A DNA stretch of 15,533 nucleotides from Thauera sp. (GTDB lineage: Bacteria; Pseudomonadota; Gammaproteobacteria; Burkholderiales; Rhodocyclaceae), in the NCBI GenBank assembly GCA_003446655.1, contig DMCZ01000097.1:3355-18887 (forward strand), written 5' to 3'. Both the position numbers and the translations under genes were made by a program. Below, in pieces: positions 1-10,969 of this stretch (positions are counted from its first letter, which is position 1; each line of letters starts with the position of its first letter). The notes under the pieces are model-generated. The model did no database searches. It was not told the DNA's origin and saw only the letters and a program-made list of their open reading frames with translations.

Positions 1-2084
<2,084 letters not shown>

Positions 2085-2088
<4 letters not shown>

Positions 2089-2567
2089 GTTCGTCCCTTT
2101 ACGACATCGAAGTCGAGCACCTCGCCGGCGGCAGCACCACGCTCGGCGAATACGCCGGCAAGCTGCTGCTGATCGTCAACACCGCCAGCCAGTGCGGCCT
2201 TACCCCGCATTACGCCGGCCTCGAGAAGCTGTACCAGACCTACAAGGACCGCGGCCTGGTGGTGCTCGGCTTCCCGTGCAACCAGTTCGGCGCCCAGGAG
2301 CCAGGCACGGCGGATGAGATCGGCGCCTTCTGCACGAAGAACTACGGCGTCAGCTTCCCGATGTTCGCCAAGATCGAGGTCAATGGCGACGGCGCCCACC
2401 CGCTGTACAAGTACCTCAAGCAGCATGCCAAGGGCATCCTCGGCACCGAGGCGATCAAGTGGAACTTCACCAAGTTTCTGGTGAGCCGCGACGGTGAGCG
2501 GATCGAACGCTACGCACCGACGACCACGCCGGAGGAGCTGGTGAAGGACATCGAAGGGATGCTGTAG
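2085..2567 (+). CDS. Glutathione peroxidase family protein (cysteine type)
   Basis: A 160-residue thioredoxin-fold peroxidase of normal length for bacterial GPx/BtuE-like proteins. It reduces hydrogen peroxide and organic hydroperoxides; the non-selenium members often use thioredoxin rather than glutathione. The peroxidatic Cys37 lies in NTASQCGLTPHY, where animal enzymes have selenocysteine. The FPCNQFGAQEP block gives Cys65 and Gln71, and WNFTKF gives Trp126 and Asn127, completing the catalytic tetrad. Cys83 in FCTKNYGVSFPMF matches the resolving cysteine position of thioredoxin-dependent GPx. No signal peptide is seen, so it is cytoplasmic. The ATG is placed by the ATGA overlap with the upstream stop and a GGAG about 9 bases before it, implying translational coupling. 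The exact electron donor is not readable from sequence. Confidence 0.95.
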
Positions 2568-2599
2568 CCGAAGGCAACGCATCAAGCACCGACCCGACG

Positions 2600-2615
2600 G
2601 CGCCGGCGCCGGCGC
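2600..2615. repeat. 16-bp GC palindrome between convergent genes
   Basis: In the 72-base gap between the converging peroxidase and vapC stops, the run GCGCCGGCGCCGGCGC is its own reverse complement. It could fold into a hairpin, but there is no T-tract on either side, so a rho-independent terminator is not supported. It may only reflect low-complexity GC sequence. Confidence 0.35.
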
Positions 2616-2639
2616 GGGCCGCGCGAGCTTCACCACGAT

Positions 2640-3038
2640 TCACGGCGTCACAAGCTCGACGGACGGGAAGTACTGCCGGTATTTGCGCGGATCGCGCGTC
2701 AGGATCGGCCAATCTTCCACCGCAGCGTGGGCGCCGATGAAGAAGTCGGCCAGCACGTTTTTCCGCTGGCCGCCGTTCCGTCGATAGGCCACGAAGGCCT
2801 TTCCAGCGAGGAAGAGCGCGGGCCTCGGCATCTCGCGTAGCTCAAGTCCGAACCCGGCGACCGCCGCATCCAGCGCCTCCACGGTCGAGAAGGTCAGTGA
2901 CAGCTCGGCGTAGATGATGGGGTTGATTGCGAGGCGATGAACTTGCGACTGGCGGCGCAGCATGTCGATGGACCAGTCTGCCCAATGCGGCTCGTCTTCG
3001 AGCACGTCGATCAGCACGTTGGTGTCGATGAGCAGCAT
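2640..3038 (-). CDS. vapC: VapC-type PIN-domain toxin (ribonuclease)
   Basis: A 132-residue PIN-domain protein. The four acidic residues that bind the catalytic metal in this family are visible: Asp5 in LLIDTNVLID, Glu45 in IIYAELS, Asp98 in NVLADFFIGAHA and Asp116 in LTRDPRKY. VapC toxins are Mg2+-dependent endoribonucleases that commonly cut tRNA or rRNA; the target here is unknown. The start ATG (3038-3036) overlaps the stop of the upstream antitoxin gene by one base (TGATG), the usual antitoxin-first arrangement, so the pair is co-transcribed and translationally coupled. The region is visibly less GC-rich than its neighbours, which fits horizontal acquisition. The toxin looks intact. Confidence 0.93.
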   Translation of the reverse strand: MLLIDTNVLIDVLEDEPHWADWSIDMLRRQSQVHRLAINPIIYAELSLTFSTVEALDAAVAGFGLELREMPRPALFLAGKAFVAYRRNGGQRKNVLADFFIGAHAAVEDWPILTRDPRKYRQYFPSVELVTP

Positions 3039-3274
3039 CAGTCGTCACTTCGCAGCAAGGCCATCAGGTCGTCCGTCCGCCACTTGACGTCCGCCTTGCC
3101 GCGCATGCGCTCGAAGCGGTCATCTGCGCGGAGCGCCTGATCCGGACGCTTCAACACGACATCACCGTCACGATTGATGCTGAACTCGATCGCGCACCCA
3201 GGCTCCAGGTGGAGCGCATCACGGATGTGCTTGGGGATCGTCACCTGTCCCTTGCTCGTCAGCGTGGTCTGCAT
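3038..3274 (-). CDS. vapB: VapB antitoxin, AbrB/MazE-like (SpoVT-AbrB) DNA-binding domain
   Basis: A 78-residue protein opening with MQTTLTSKGQVTIPKHIRD, the classic swapped-hairpin AbrB motif, then a hydrophobic core (GCAIEFSINRDGDVVL). The charged C-terminal tail (about 45-78) is the part that in this family wraps and inhibits the PIN toxin. The gene precedes and overlaps vapC by one base. A strong Shine-Dalgarno, GGAGGG (minus strand, 3288-3283), lies 8 bases before the ATG and fixes the start. The family normally binds its own promoter and represses the operon, with the toxin as co-repressor. Confidence 0.93.
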   Translation of the reverse strand: MQTTLTSKGQVTIPKHIRDALHLEPGCAIEFSINRDGDVVLKRPDQALRADDRFERMRGKADVKWRTDDLMALLRSDD

Positions 3275-3427
3275 GTCGTATGCCCTCCGATACCCGTTTC
3301 TTACCTATTTCTGCAGCGTAATACCCTGATCGGCTAACGGCAAGCGCCATGCGTGCCTGCCGCTGCCCAGTCGGGTAGACTCCGGCCTTTTCCGCCCCAC
3401 CCGAACACCGCCAAAGAGGTACCCGTA
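3275..3427. promoter_or_regulatory. Divergent intergenic region between vapB and ettA, with repeated ATACCC
   Basis: This 153-base divergent gap must hold the promoters of both vapBC (leftward) and ettA (rightward). ATACCC occurs at 3290-3295 and again at 3321-3326, 31 bases apart (about three helical turns), with a related TTACCT at 3301-3306. This spacing would suit an autorepressor site. A weak leftward promoter is possible (TTGCCG read on the minus strand from 3343, then 17 bases, then TACGCT). For ettA, TAGACT at 3376-3381 is a possible -10 without a clear -35. The AGAGG at 3415-3419 is the ettA ribosome binding site. Confidence 0.35.
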
Positions 3428-5092
<1,665 letters not shown>

Positions 5093-5120
5093 CCGCACCA
5101 CCGCGCCTCATCCGACCACG

Positions 5121-5161
5121 AAGCCCGCTGCAGCGACCCTGCAGCGGGCTTTTTCGTTTTT
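5121..5161 (+). terminator. Rho-independent terminator after ettA
   Basis: A perfect 13-bp stem (AAGCCCGCTGCAG at 5121-5133 pairing with CTGCAGCGGGCTT at 5139-5151) closes a 5-base loop (CGACC). It is followed by T-rich sequence (TTTTT, CG, TTTTT). It sits 28 bases after the ettA stop and isolates the pilus locus from upstream transcription. Confidence 0.93.
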
Positions 5162-5226
5162 CGGCGTCGCGCGCGCGTCACGGCGGGAAAATGCAAGCCC
5201 CCGCCCACGGGACGAGAAACACCATT

Positions 5227-5265
5227 TGCATATTGACTATGCATTTTTCATTTGCCATGATCATG
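5227..5265 (+). promoter_or_regulatory. Sigma70-like promoter of the pilus locus with two overlapping dyads
   Basis: In an AT-rich island between the ettA terminator and the first pilin gene, TTGACT (5233-5238) and CATGAT (5256-5261) are separated by exactly 17 bases, a good -35/-10 match (5/6 and 4/6 to consensus). The predicted transcript would start near 5268, leaving a leader of about 25 bases. The -35 box sits inside a perfect dyad, TGCATA-N5-TATGCA (5227-5243). The -10 box sits inside a 10-bp palindrome, CATGATCATG (5256-5265). Both could be binding sites for regulators controlling the pilus operon. The promoter is inferred from sequence only. Confidence 0.55.
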
Positions 5266-5292
5266 CTGTTTTCATCAACGGACGGTACGAGC

Positions 5293-5574
5293 ATGTCAGC
5301 AGACACCCACCACGGTAAGCAACACGCAACCCAGCGCGGCCAGGGCATGACCGAGTACATCATCATCGTCGCGATGATCGCGGTCGCTGCGATCGCGGTG
5401 TATCAGTACTTCGGCCAGACCGTCCGCAACCAGACCGCCGCCATCGCGCAGGAGCTGTCCGGCAAGGACGGTACCGCCGCCAAGACCGCGGCGCAGACCG
5501 CCGCCGACAAGGCAAGGACCGTCGGCGACCAGAAGCACACGCTCGACACCTACGTGAATCAGGTCGGCAAGTAA
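5293..5574 (+). CDS. Flp-like type IVb prepilin (first gene of the Tad locus)
   Basis: A 93-residue protein with a class III leader: a short hydrophilic N-terminus, then cleavage after Gly16 (QRG|QGMTEY), Glu21 at mature +5, Tyr22 at +6, and a hydrophobic helix (about 23-40). This Gly|xxxxEY pattern is the hallmark of Flp/TadE-type prepilins processed by a dedicated prepilin peptidase. The remaining roughly 50 residues form a hydrophilic, Ala/Lys/Thr-rich tail, probably helical. As the promoter-proximal gene before TadG/TadE-like proteins it is the best candidate for the major pilin. The ATG at 5293 gives a leader of normal length; the ribosome binding site is weak (GGACGG about 8 bases upstream). 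It is separated from the next gene by 57 bases with no strong terminator. Confidence 0.82.
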   Translation: MSADTHHGKQHATQRGQGMTEYIIIVAMIAVAAIAVYQYFGQTVRNQTAAIAQELSGKDGTAAKTAAQTAADKARTVGDQKHTLDTYVNQVGK

Positions 5575-5631
5575 GCGCACAGCGGTCGGGCAGCCCCCGT
5601 CTTCCAGCGCAGCACGCAGAGGGTACGGACG

Positions 5632-6978
5632 ATGCGTCGCCGTCATTCATTCCGCCAGCGCGGGCAGATCCTGCCGCTGGCGGCCATCCTGCTGCTCGCG
5701 GTGGCGGCCACCCTCTTCTACCTGTTCAACAGTGGCCAGCTCATGCAGGAGAAGCTGCGTCTCACCAACACGGCCGACGCGGTCGCCTACAGTGCCGGAA
5801 TATTCGAGGCGCGCATGCTCAACTACGACGCCTTCGCCAACCGCGCCATCATCGCCAACCAGATCGCGATCGGGCAGGCCGTGGGGCTGGCGTCGTGGGC
5901 GAAATACATGGGCACCTCGGCCCAGAGCATTCGCCCGTATCTCTACCTCATCCCCGCGGTGGGCGCTGCGCTCGCGCAAGCCATGGATTACTTCGAGTCC
6001 GCCATGGAAGCGCTCACGCCGGCGCTGGCTGCCGCGGTCACACGCCATGACGCCGCAGTCCAGGCGCTGGCGCTGTCACAACAGATGATGCACGGGCCGG
6101 GCGACGCGGTGGCCGTGGCCAGCCGCCTTGCCCTGATGCAGCGGGTCGCGCGCGAAAACGACCCCCGGGTCGTCGTCGACCCGCTGCCGCTCGGCGACGA
6201 CCTGATCGGTTTCACCCACGCCCATGCCACGCGCGACGACCGTCGCCGCATGGGCACGCTGGTTAATGACAGCCGCGAGGCCTTCCTGCAGAGCCGCGAC
6301 TGGAACTTCGGCGCCGTCCTGCTGTGTCATGGCATCGAACTGCGCAAGCGCGGCAGCACCGAGCTGATCGATCTGGTCGATGGATGGAAGTCCATCGACT
6401 CGCTCTCGGCGCACCACCACCGCGTTCGCCGGTGGCGCTGCCGGCGCAGCGAGCGCCCGATCGGCTACGGCTCGGCCGCTTCCGATGCCGAACTGGCCGA
6501 TGGTATCTACAGCTACGGGGGTTCGCGCAGCACGAATCCGCGGGCCAGCGCACGCGCCGAATCAGCCGACGGCATCGCCAGGGGCTTCGACCCGTCGGCC
6601 ACCACGGTCGGCGGCGGTGCCATCCCCACCTTCCGCGACCTGTCGGAGCGTGCGCGGGCGATGAGCGAGCCCTCCACCCGGCTCACCATCCGCGTGACCA
6701 AGTCCAGCGCTGCGCAGCGCTTCTCGGGCGGATCGAGCAGCGTCAAGCCGACCGGGCGGCTGCAGCGCTTCGACGGTGCGATGGCGGGCGGAGTGAGCGC
6801 AGCGATCTCGAGCGTGGAGGTGTTCTTCGAACGTCCGGACGCCGGCAACACCATACACCCCGGGCGCAGCGAGCTCGGCAGCCTCTTCAACCCTTACTGG
6901 CAGGCACGCCTGGCCCCGGTGTCGGCCGCGGCGCGTGCGCAGGCACAGCTGCGTCAAGGCAGCGCCCAGCTCCCATGA
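5632..6978 (+). CDS. TadG-like pilus assembly protein
   Basis: A 448-residue protein with the N-terminus typical of Tad TadE/G-like proteins: RQRGQILPLAAILLL, one membrane helix (about 13-32), then the ...RLTNTADAVAYSAG stretch that matches the '...lqnaaDaAaLa' motif of the family. The rest is a large periplasmic region ending in a SLFNPYWQARL motif. Unlike the neighbouring prepilins, position +5 after the possible Gly11 processing site is Leu, not Glu, as is usual for TadG-like members, so cleavage is uncertain. TadG-type proteins are minor, envelope-anchored components of Flp pilus assembly. AGAGGG (5618-5623) precedes the ATG. The stop overlaps the next start (ATGA). Assignment to TadG rests on the N-terminus and context; the C-terminal domain is not recognised in detail. 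Confidence 0.78.
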   Translation: MRRRHSFRQRGQILPLAAILLLAVAATLFYLFNSGQLMQEKLRLTNTADAVAYSAGIFEARMLNYDAFANRAIIANQIAIGQAVGLASWAKYMGTSAQSIRPYLYLIPAVGAALAQAMDYFESAMEALTPALAAAVTRHDAAVQALALSQQMMHGPGDAVAVASRLALMQRVARENDPRVVVDPLPLGDDLIGFTHAHATRDDRRRMGTLVNDSREAFLQSRDWNFGAVLLCHGIELRKRGSTELIDLVDGWKSIDSLSAHHHRVRRWRCRRSERPIGYGSAASDAELADGIYSYGGSRSTNPRASARAESADGIARGFDPSATTVGGGAIPTFRDLSERARAMSEPSTRLTIRVTKSSAAQRFSGGSSSVKPTGRLQRFDGAMAGGVSAAISSVEVFFERPDAGNTIHPGRSELGSLFNPYWQARLAPVSAAARAQAQLRQGSAQLP

Positions 6979-7754
6979 TTGGCCGCTTCGACCCTCGCCC
7001 CGCCCTTGCGCGGTCCTGTCCGCGTCACAACAGCGGACAGTCCATCGTCGAATTCCTGGTGCTTGCCCTTGTGCTGCTTCCGCTTTTCCTGATCGTGCCG
7101 CTGCTGGGCAAGCAGCTCGACATCGCGCAGACGGCCGCGGGCGCGAGCCGCTATGTGGCTTTCGAGGGGATGGTCCGCCACGGCGGCAGCCTGCAGGCCT
7201 GGAAATCGGACGCACAACTCGCCGACGAAGTGCGACGGCGCTTCTTCAGCGCCAGTACCGCGCCGGTCAAGACCGGCGACGTGGCAGGCAATTTTTCCGC
7301 CCATCGCAACCCCTTTTGGACGGATCACCGTGGCGAGGCACTGCTGCCATCCTTCACCGCCAACGTCGGCGCCGCCAGCGGGCGCAGCGCCCTGACGCAG
7401 CCGACGGGCGCCGTGTTCGCAGCGGGCATGGGACTGGACACCCACAACCTGCACACCGGCACGGTGCGCGTGAAGCTCGCCGACGTGGCCCGCCTCGCGC
7501 CCTTCGACGCACTCGGCCTGTCAATCGAGCGCCACACCACGGTGCTGGTGGACCCGTGGTCCGCGTCCGGCCCGGCAGCAGTGCGCAGCGCGTTGCGCCG
7601 GGAGCGCTGGGGCCTTGAGAGTCCCTTCCCGTTCGGCCCGCTCGAGGCGCTCACCGCACCGCTCAAGCTCATCCCGCTCGTGCTCGAAGGCACAGGGCTC
7701 CCCGATGTCGGTCGTATCGACCCCGACATCGTCCCGGCGGATAGACTCCGATGA
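6975..7754 (+). CDS. TadE-like pseudopilin
   Basis: A 259-residue protein. The prepilin-type site is HNSG|QSIVEF: cleavage after Gly21, Glu26 at +5 and Phe27 at +6. A hydrophobic helix (about 28-44) and the '...AAGASRYVAFEG' segment characteristic of TadE-like proteins follow. The C-terminal ~200 residues are periplasmic and include NPFWTDH. TadE-type pseudopilins are minor pilins processed by the Tad prepilin peptidase and needed for Flp pilus biogenesis. The start overlaps the TadG-like stop (ATGA at 6975-6978), and its own stop overlaps the next start (ATGA at 7751-7754), so the three genes are probably translationally coupled. Confidence 0.8.
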   Translation: MIGRFDPRPALARSCPRHNSGQSIVEFLVLALVLLPLFLIVPLLGKQLDIAQTAAGASRYVAFEGMVRHGGSLQAWKSDAQLADEVRRRFFSASTAPVKTGDVAGNFSAHRNPFWTDHRGEALLPSFTANVGAASGRSALTQPTGAVFAAGMGLDTHNLHTGTVRVKLADVARLAPFDALGLSIERHTTVLVDPWSASGPAAVRSALRRERWGLESPFPFGPLEALTAPLKLIPLVLEGTGLPDVGRIDPDIVPADRLR

Positions 7755-8425
7755 AGCGCATGTTCTCCCTCGTCATGCTGCTCACCTCGGCCGCGTCCTC
7801 CACCGCGCTCGCCGACACCTGGCCGGCGCTCACCCATCCGCAAGGCGCCCGTGTCGAGCACGTCGGCGAGCACATCCGCCTCAACGGCGTACCGATGCGC
7901 CTGACACGGGTGATCAACGCGCTGCCCGCCGAGACTGCAACTGTCCACTACCGGCACACGCTCGGCGCCCCGGTCGCGCACGCGCAGTCGGGCCGCACCC
8001 AGGTGCTGGCACAGGCGCGCGGCGATTTCTTCATCACGGTCAGCATCGCGCCCCTGCCAGACGGGGGCAGCGAAGCCCTGACCTCGGTGGCCGACACCCG
8101 CGCCGCCCGCGGAGCGGCCAGCAGGCCCTTCGGACTCGCGCTGCCCGCGGGCTCCGAACTGCTCTCGGACATGGAGACGACCGACAACGGTCTCGCCTCG
8201 CGCCAGCTCGTGCTCATCAACCCGCACAGCTTGCGCGCCAACCTTGCCCGGCTGTCCGCAAGCCTCGCGGACCGCGGGCTGCGTCCCGACGGACCGCCGC
8301 TCGCCGACAGCGACGAGGCACTGGCGCAGGTCTTCAGCGGCGCCGCAGGCGAGGCGCGGCTCGTCCTCGTGCGGCGCGACGGCATCACCAGCGCCGTGCT
8401 CACCCTGCTCTCGAGACAGCCATGA
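7751..8425 (+). CDS. Unrecognised secreted/periplasmic protein within the Tad locus
   Basis: A 224-residue protein with a clear Sec signal peptide: MKR, a hydrophobic core, and AxA-type cleavage at ALA|DTW (after residue 21). No further membrane segment and no cysteine are seen in the mature part, which is rich in Ala, Leu and Arg, and I recognise no known domain. The repeated form 'V...LPxG..L' and the C-terminal ~60 residues (SLRANLARLSASLADRGLRPDG...) suggest a compact soluble domain that might act on a partner in the periplasm. It overlaps genes on both sides (ATGA at 7751 and 8422), so it is embedded in the operon and very likely functions in pilus assembly or pilin handling. That role is inference from context only. 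Confidence 0.75.
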   Translation: MKRMFSLVMLLTSAASSTALADTWPALTHPQGARVEHVGEHIRLNGVPMRLTRVINALPAETATVHYRHTLGAPVAHAQSGRTQVLAQARGDFFITVSIAPLPDGGSEALTSVADTRAARGAASRPFGLALPAGSELLSDMETTDNGLASRQLVLINPHSLRANLARLSASLADRGLRPDGPPLADSDEALAQVFSGAAGEARLVLVRRDGITSAVLTLLSRQP

Positions 8426-8607
8426 TCCACCGTCACCTGCTCGTCCCGCGCGGACAGGCACTCACCGAGTACCTCGTCGCCCTGCTTGTGCTGGCGATGC
8501 TCATCGGCTTCGGTCTGGGCGGCGAGGACTCGGTGATCGACACCCTGCTCGACGCCGTACGCACCGCATTCGACCGCCAGAGCAGCTTCATCTCCCTCCC
8601 CTTGTAA
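8422..8607 (+). CDS. Second small Flp-like prepilin
   Basis: A 61-residue protein. The leader MIHRHLLVPRG ends at Gly11, followed by QALTEYLVALLVLAMLIG: Glu16 is +5 and Tyr17 is +6, the same processing pattern as the pilin gene at 5293. The tail after the helix is short (about 30 residues) and acidic/Ser-rich rather than Ala/Lys-rich. It starts in an ATGA overlap with the unknown periplasmic gene and lies 9 bases before cpaB. Its placement next to cpaB/cpaC and its small size suggest either a second Flp pilin or a minor/initiator subunit. Family identity is clear from the N-terminus; the precise role is not. Confidence 0.8.
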   Translation: MIHRHLLVPRGQALTEYLVALLVLAMLIGFGLGGEDSVIDTLLDAVRTAFDRQSSFISLPL

Positions 8608-8616
8608 GCACCCAGG

Positions 8617-9489
8617 ATGGCTACGAACACGCCCAACCCCCCCAGCACGCCCCCCTTGCGACGCGCCCGCAAGAACTGGATCGTCCTCGCCACCGCACTC
8701 GCGCTGGGCGGGCTGGCCGCCTACGCCGCGAGCAACTATCTGTCCGAGCGGATGGCCGAGATCGACGCCCGCGCAGCCGAGATCGACACGGTGCAGGTGG
8801 TCGTCGCCAAGGCCAGCCTGCCGGCAGGCGCGTCGATCACGGCCGACACGGTGGCCGTGCGCGAGATCCCGCGCATCTGGGCGCATTCGGGCGCGATCAC
8901 GCCCGACCAATACAGCCGCGCCGAGAGCCTGGCGCTCGCCTATCCCGCGGCTGCCGGCGAGCCAATCCTGTGGGCGCAGCTCGAGGGCCGGCGCGCGCCC
9001 ACCTTCTCGGCCCGCCTGCAGTCCGGCCAACGCGCGGTCACCGTGCCGGTGGACGAGATCAGCTCGCTGTCAGGCATGGTCGAGCCCGGCGACCGCATCG
9101 ACATCGTGGTGTCGGCGCGCAACGAGACGCGCAATTTCACCTTCACGCTGCTGCAGAACGTGGCCGTGCTCGCGACCGGCAGTCACGCGGACCCCGACGC
9201 GCGCGATGCGCAAGGACAGGCCCGCAGCTACACCACCATCACCCTGGACACCTCGCCCGAGGACGCCAAGCGTGTCATCGCGGCCCGCGAGGTGGGCCGC
9301 GTCACCGCCCTGCTGCGCGCGCCTAGCGACCTCGCCGCCGTCTCCGGCGCCATCACCGACGCCCGCACGCTGCTCGGCCTGCCGACCAGCGACGGCAACG
9401 GCATCAGCTCGGTGCCGGTGATCTACGGCGGCGGTCCGATCACCAGCGGGCTGCAGATGATGTCACCCGCCAGGGCACCGGGGGATTGA
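8617..9489 (+). CDS. cpaB: Flp pilus assembly protein CpaB/RcpC
   Basis: A 290-residue inner-membrane-anchored protein. Basic residues (15-19), one N-terminal membrane helix (about 21-41) and a periplasmic SAF domain (about 58-122, containing VVVAKASLPAGASITAD) are followed by the C-terminal RcpC-type region with the family motif GMVEPGDRIDIVVSAR (153-168). CpaB/RcpC is a periplasmic component associated with the secretin that helps stabilise or gate the Flp pilus channel. It sits directly before the secretin gene, the canonical cpaB-cpaC order. No strong Shine-Dalgarno is visible before the ATG at 8617, which starts 9 bases after the upstream stop. Confidence 0.92.
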   Translation: MATNTPNPPSTPPLRRARKNWIVLATALALGGLAAYAASNYLSERMAEIDARAAEIDTVQVVVAKASLPAGASITADTVAVREIPRIWAHSGAITPDQYSRAESLALAYPAAAGEPILWAQLEGRRAPTFSARLQSGQRAVTVPVDEISSLSGMVEPGDRIDIVVSARNETRNFTFTLLQNVAVLATGSHADPDARDAQGQARSYTTITLDTSPEDAKRVIAAREVGRVTALLRAPSDLAAVSGAITDARTLLGLPTSDGNGISSVPVIYGGGPITSGLQMMSPARAPGD

Positions 9490-9553
9490 TCGGCAGTGCC
9501 CGAGCCATTTTCCAGCCTTTCCTGAGCCCACCCTCCTTATCCCGACCGAACCG

Positions 9554-10951
9554 ATGCGCCGCCTGCTCCGCCTCCTGCTCCTTCTCCTCGCGCTGTGCTT
9601 TGCGCCCGCGCTCCTCGCCGCCACCATGCCCGAACTCACGATGTTCCAGGGCGAAACCCGCGTCCTCGCCGAAGCTAACGCAGGCCGGCTGGCGGTGGGG
9701 AACGGCAAGGTGCTGTCGGCGGCCGTGCTCGACGACCGCGAGATCCTGCTGATCGCCAACGACGTCGGCGTGTCCTCGCTGCACATCTGGACCGCCAATG
9801 GTCGCAACCGCCGGGTCAAGATCAACGTCGTCCCCGCCGAGACCCCGCGCGTCAATCGCGAGATTGCCGCCTTCCTCGCCAGCATCCCCAACGCGCGCAG
9901 TTCCGTCATCGGCGACAAGGTGATTGTCGAGGGCGACAGCCTCAGCAACCGCGACCAGGCGCGCATCGAGGAGCTCGCCAGACGCTATCCGCAGATCATC
10001 AACTTCACCAACCCGGTCGGCTGGGAAAAGATGATCGTCATGGACGTGCAGATCGTGGAATTCCCGATCAACATGCTCCGCGAGGTCGGGCTGGCGTGGA
10101 ACGCCACCGGCGGCGCGGCCGTCGGCGGCATCTGGATGCCCGGCCGCCGCGGCGACGCGCCGCTGCAGATCGACCTGCGCACTGGCACCGAGAATGCGCC
10201 GCCCATCATCAACCCCGATGGCAGCGGCGGTCCGGTACCGCTGCCGTCCGGCCTCAACGTGCTCTCGGCCATCAACACGGGCCTCAACGCGCAGTTGCGC
10301 CTGATGGAGCAGAACGGTTCGGCCTCCATCCTCGCCCAGCCGGTGCTGTCGACCCGCAATGGCGCCGAGGCGAGCTTCCTGGCCGGCGGCGAGTTCCCCT
10401 ACAGCGTCAGCAACATCAACGGCACCACCATCCAGTTCAAGCCCTACGGTATCCGCCTGGAGATCACGCCGCGCGTCGATGACAACGGCGTGATCCGCGC
10501 CCGCATCATGAGCGAGGTCAGCGACCTCGACCTGTCGGTGATGGGCGACGCCGGCCCCGCGCTGCGCACGCGCAAGACCGAGACCGAGTTCAACGTCATG
10601 CAGGGCGGCACCATCGTGTTGAGCGGTCTGCTGACGCGCGACGTCAACGCCGCGATCGACAAGGTACCCTTCCTCGGCGACATCCCGGTGCTGGGCGCGC
10701 TGTTCCGCTCGCGTCGCTTCCAGAACAACGAGACCGAGCTCGTCGTCTTCGTCACCCCGCACGCGGTGGATAAGCACACCCTCGAGCAGGCCGAAACCCT
10801 GCTGCGCGCGCGCCAGCGCCTGGCGGACGTGCCGCGCGCCAGCGAGCCCGATCTCGCCGCCGTACCGGGCCTGCCGGCGCCGGTGGAGGATCGTGCCCTC
10901 CCAAGCGCTGCCCTCCCGCGCGGCGGCGACGCCCGCTGGACGAACGACTGA
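9554..10951 (+). CDS. cpaC: Flp pilus outer-membrane secretin CpaC/RcpA
   Basis: A 465-residue secretin. The signal peptide MRRLLRLLLLLLALC...LLA is cut near residue 22. An N-terminal pilus domain follows (about 24-97, with RLAVGNGKVLSAAVLDD), then a BON-like segment (about 98-152) and the secretin domain (about 160-410). The C-terminal secretin signature VPFLGDIPVLGALFRS is near 371-386, followed by ETELVVFVTPHAV. The tail after 410 is low-complexity and Pro/Ala-rich. The protein forms the multimeric outer-membrane pore through which the Flp fibre exits. The gene begins 64 bases after cpaB. That gap is pyrimidine-rich, contains no Shine-Dalgarno and no alternative in-frame start, so ATG 9554 is the only sensible start. 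Confidence 0.94.
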   Translation: MRRLLRLLLLLLALCFAPALLAATMPELTMFQGETRVLAEANAGRLAVGNGKVLSAAVLDDREILLIANDVGVSSLHIWTANGRNRRVKINVVPAETPRVNREIAAFLASIPNARSSVIGDKVIVEGDSLSNRDQARIEELARRYPQIINFTNPVGWEKMIVMDVQIVEFPINMLREVGLAWNATGGAAVGGIWMPGRRGDAPLQIDLRTGTENAPPIINPDGSGGPVPLPSGLNVLSAINTGLNAQLRLMEQNGSASILAQPVLSTRNGAEASFLAGGEFPYSVSNINGTTIQFKPYGIRLEITPRVDDNGVIRARIMSEVSDLDLSVMGDAGPALRTRKTETEFNVMQGGTIVLSGLLTRDVNAAIDKVPFLGDIPVLGALFRSRRFQNNETELVVFVTPHAVDKHTLEQAETLLRARQRLADVPRASEPDLAAVPGLPAPVEDRALPSAALPRGGDARWTND

Positions 10952-10969
10952 TCGCGGAGCGAGCCCATC

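Noticed and set aside
3353..3427. Upstream in-frame GTG start for ettA
   Set aside because: The extra 25 residues do not look like EttA, whereas the GTG at 3428 has AGAGG 8 bases upstream and gives the family N-terminus.
5575..5631. Possible attenuator between the first pilin gene and the TadG-like gene
   Set aside because: Only a very short GGG/CCC pairing is present and there is no T-tract, so a terminator or attenuator is not supported.
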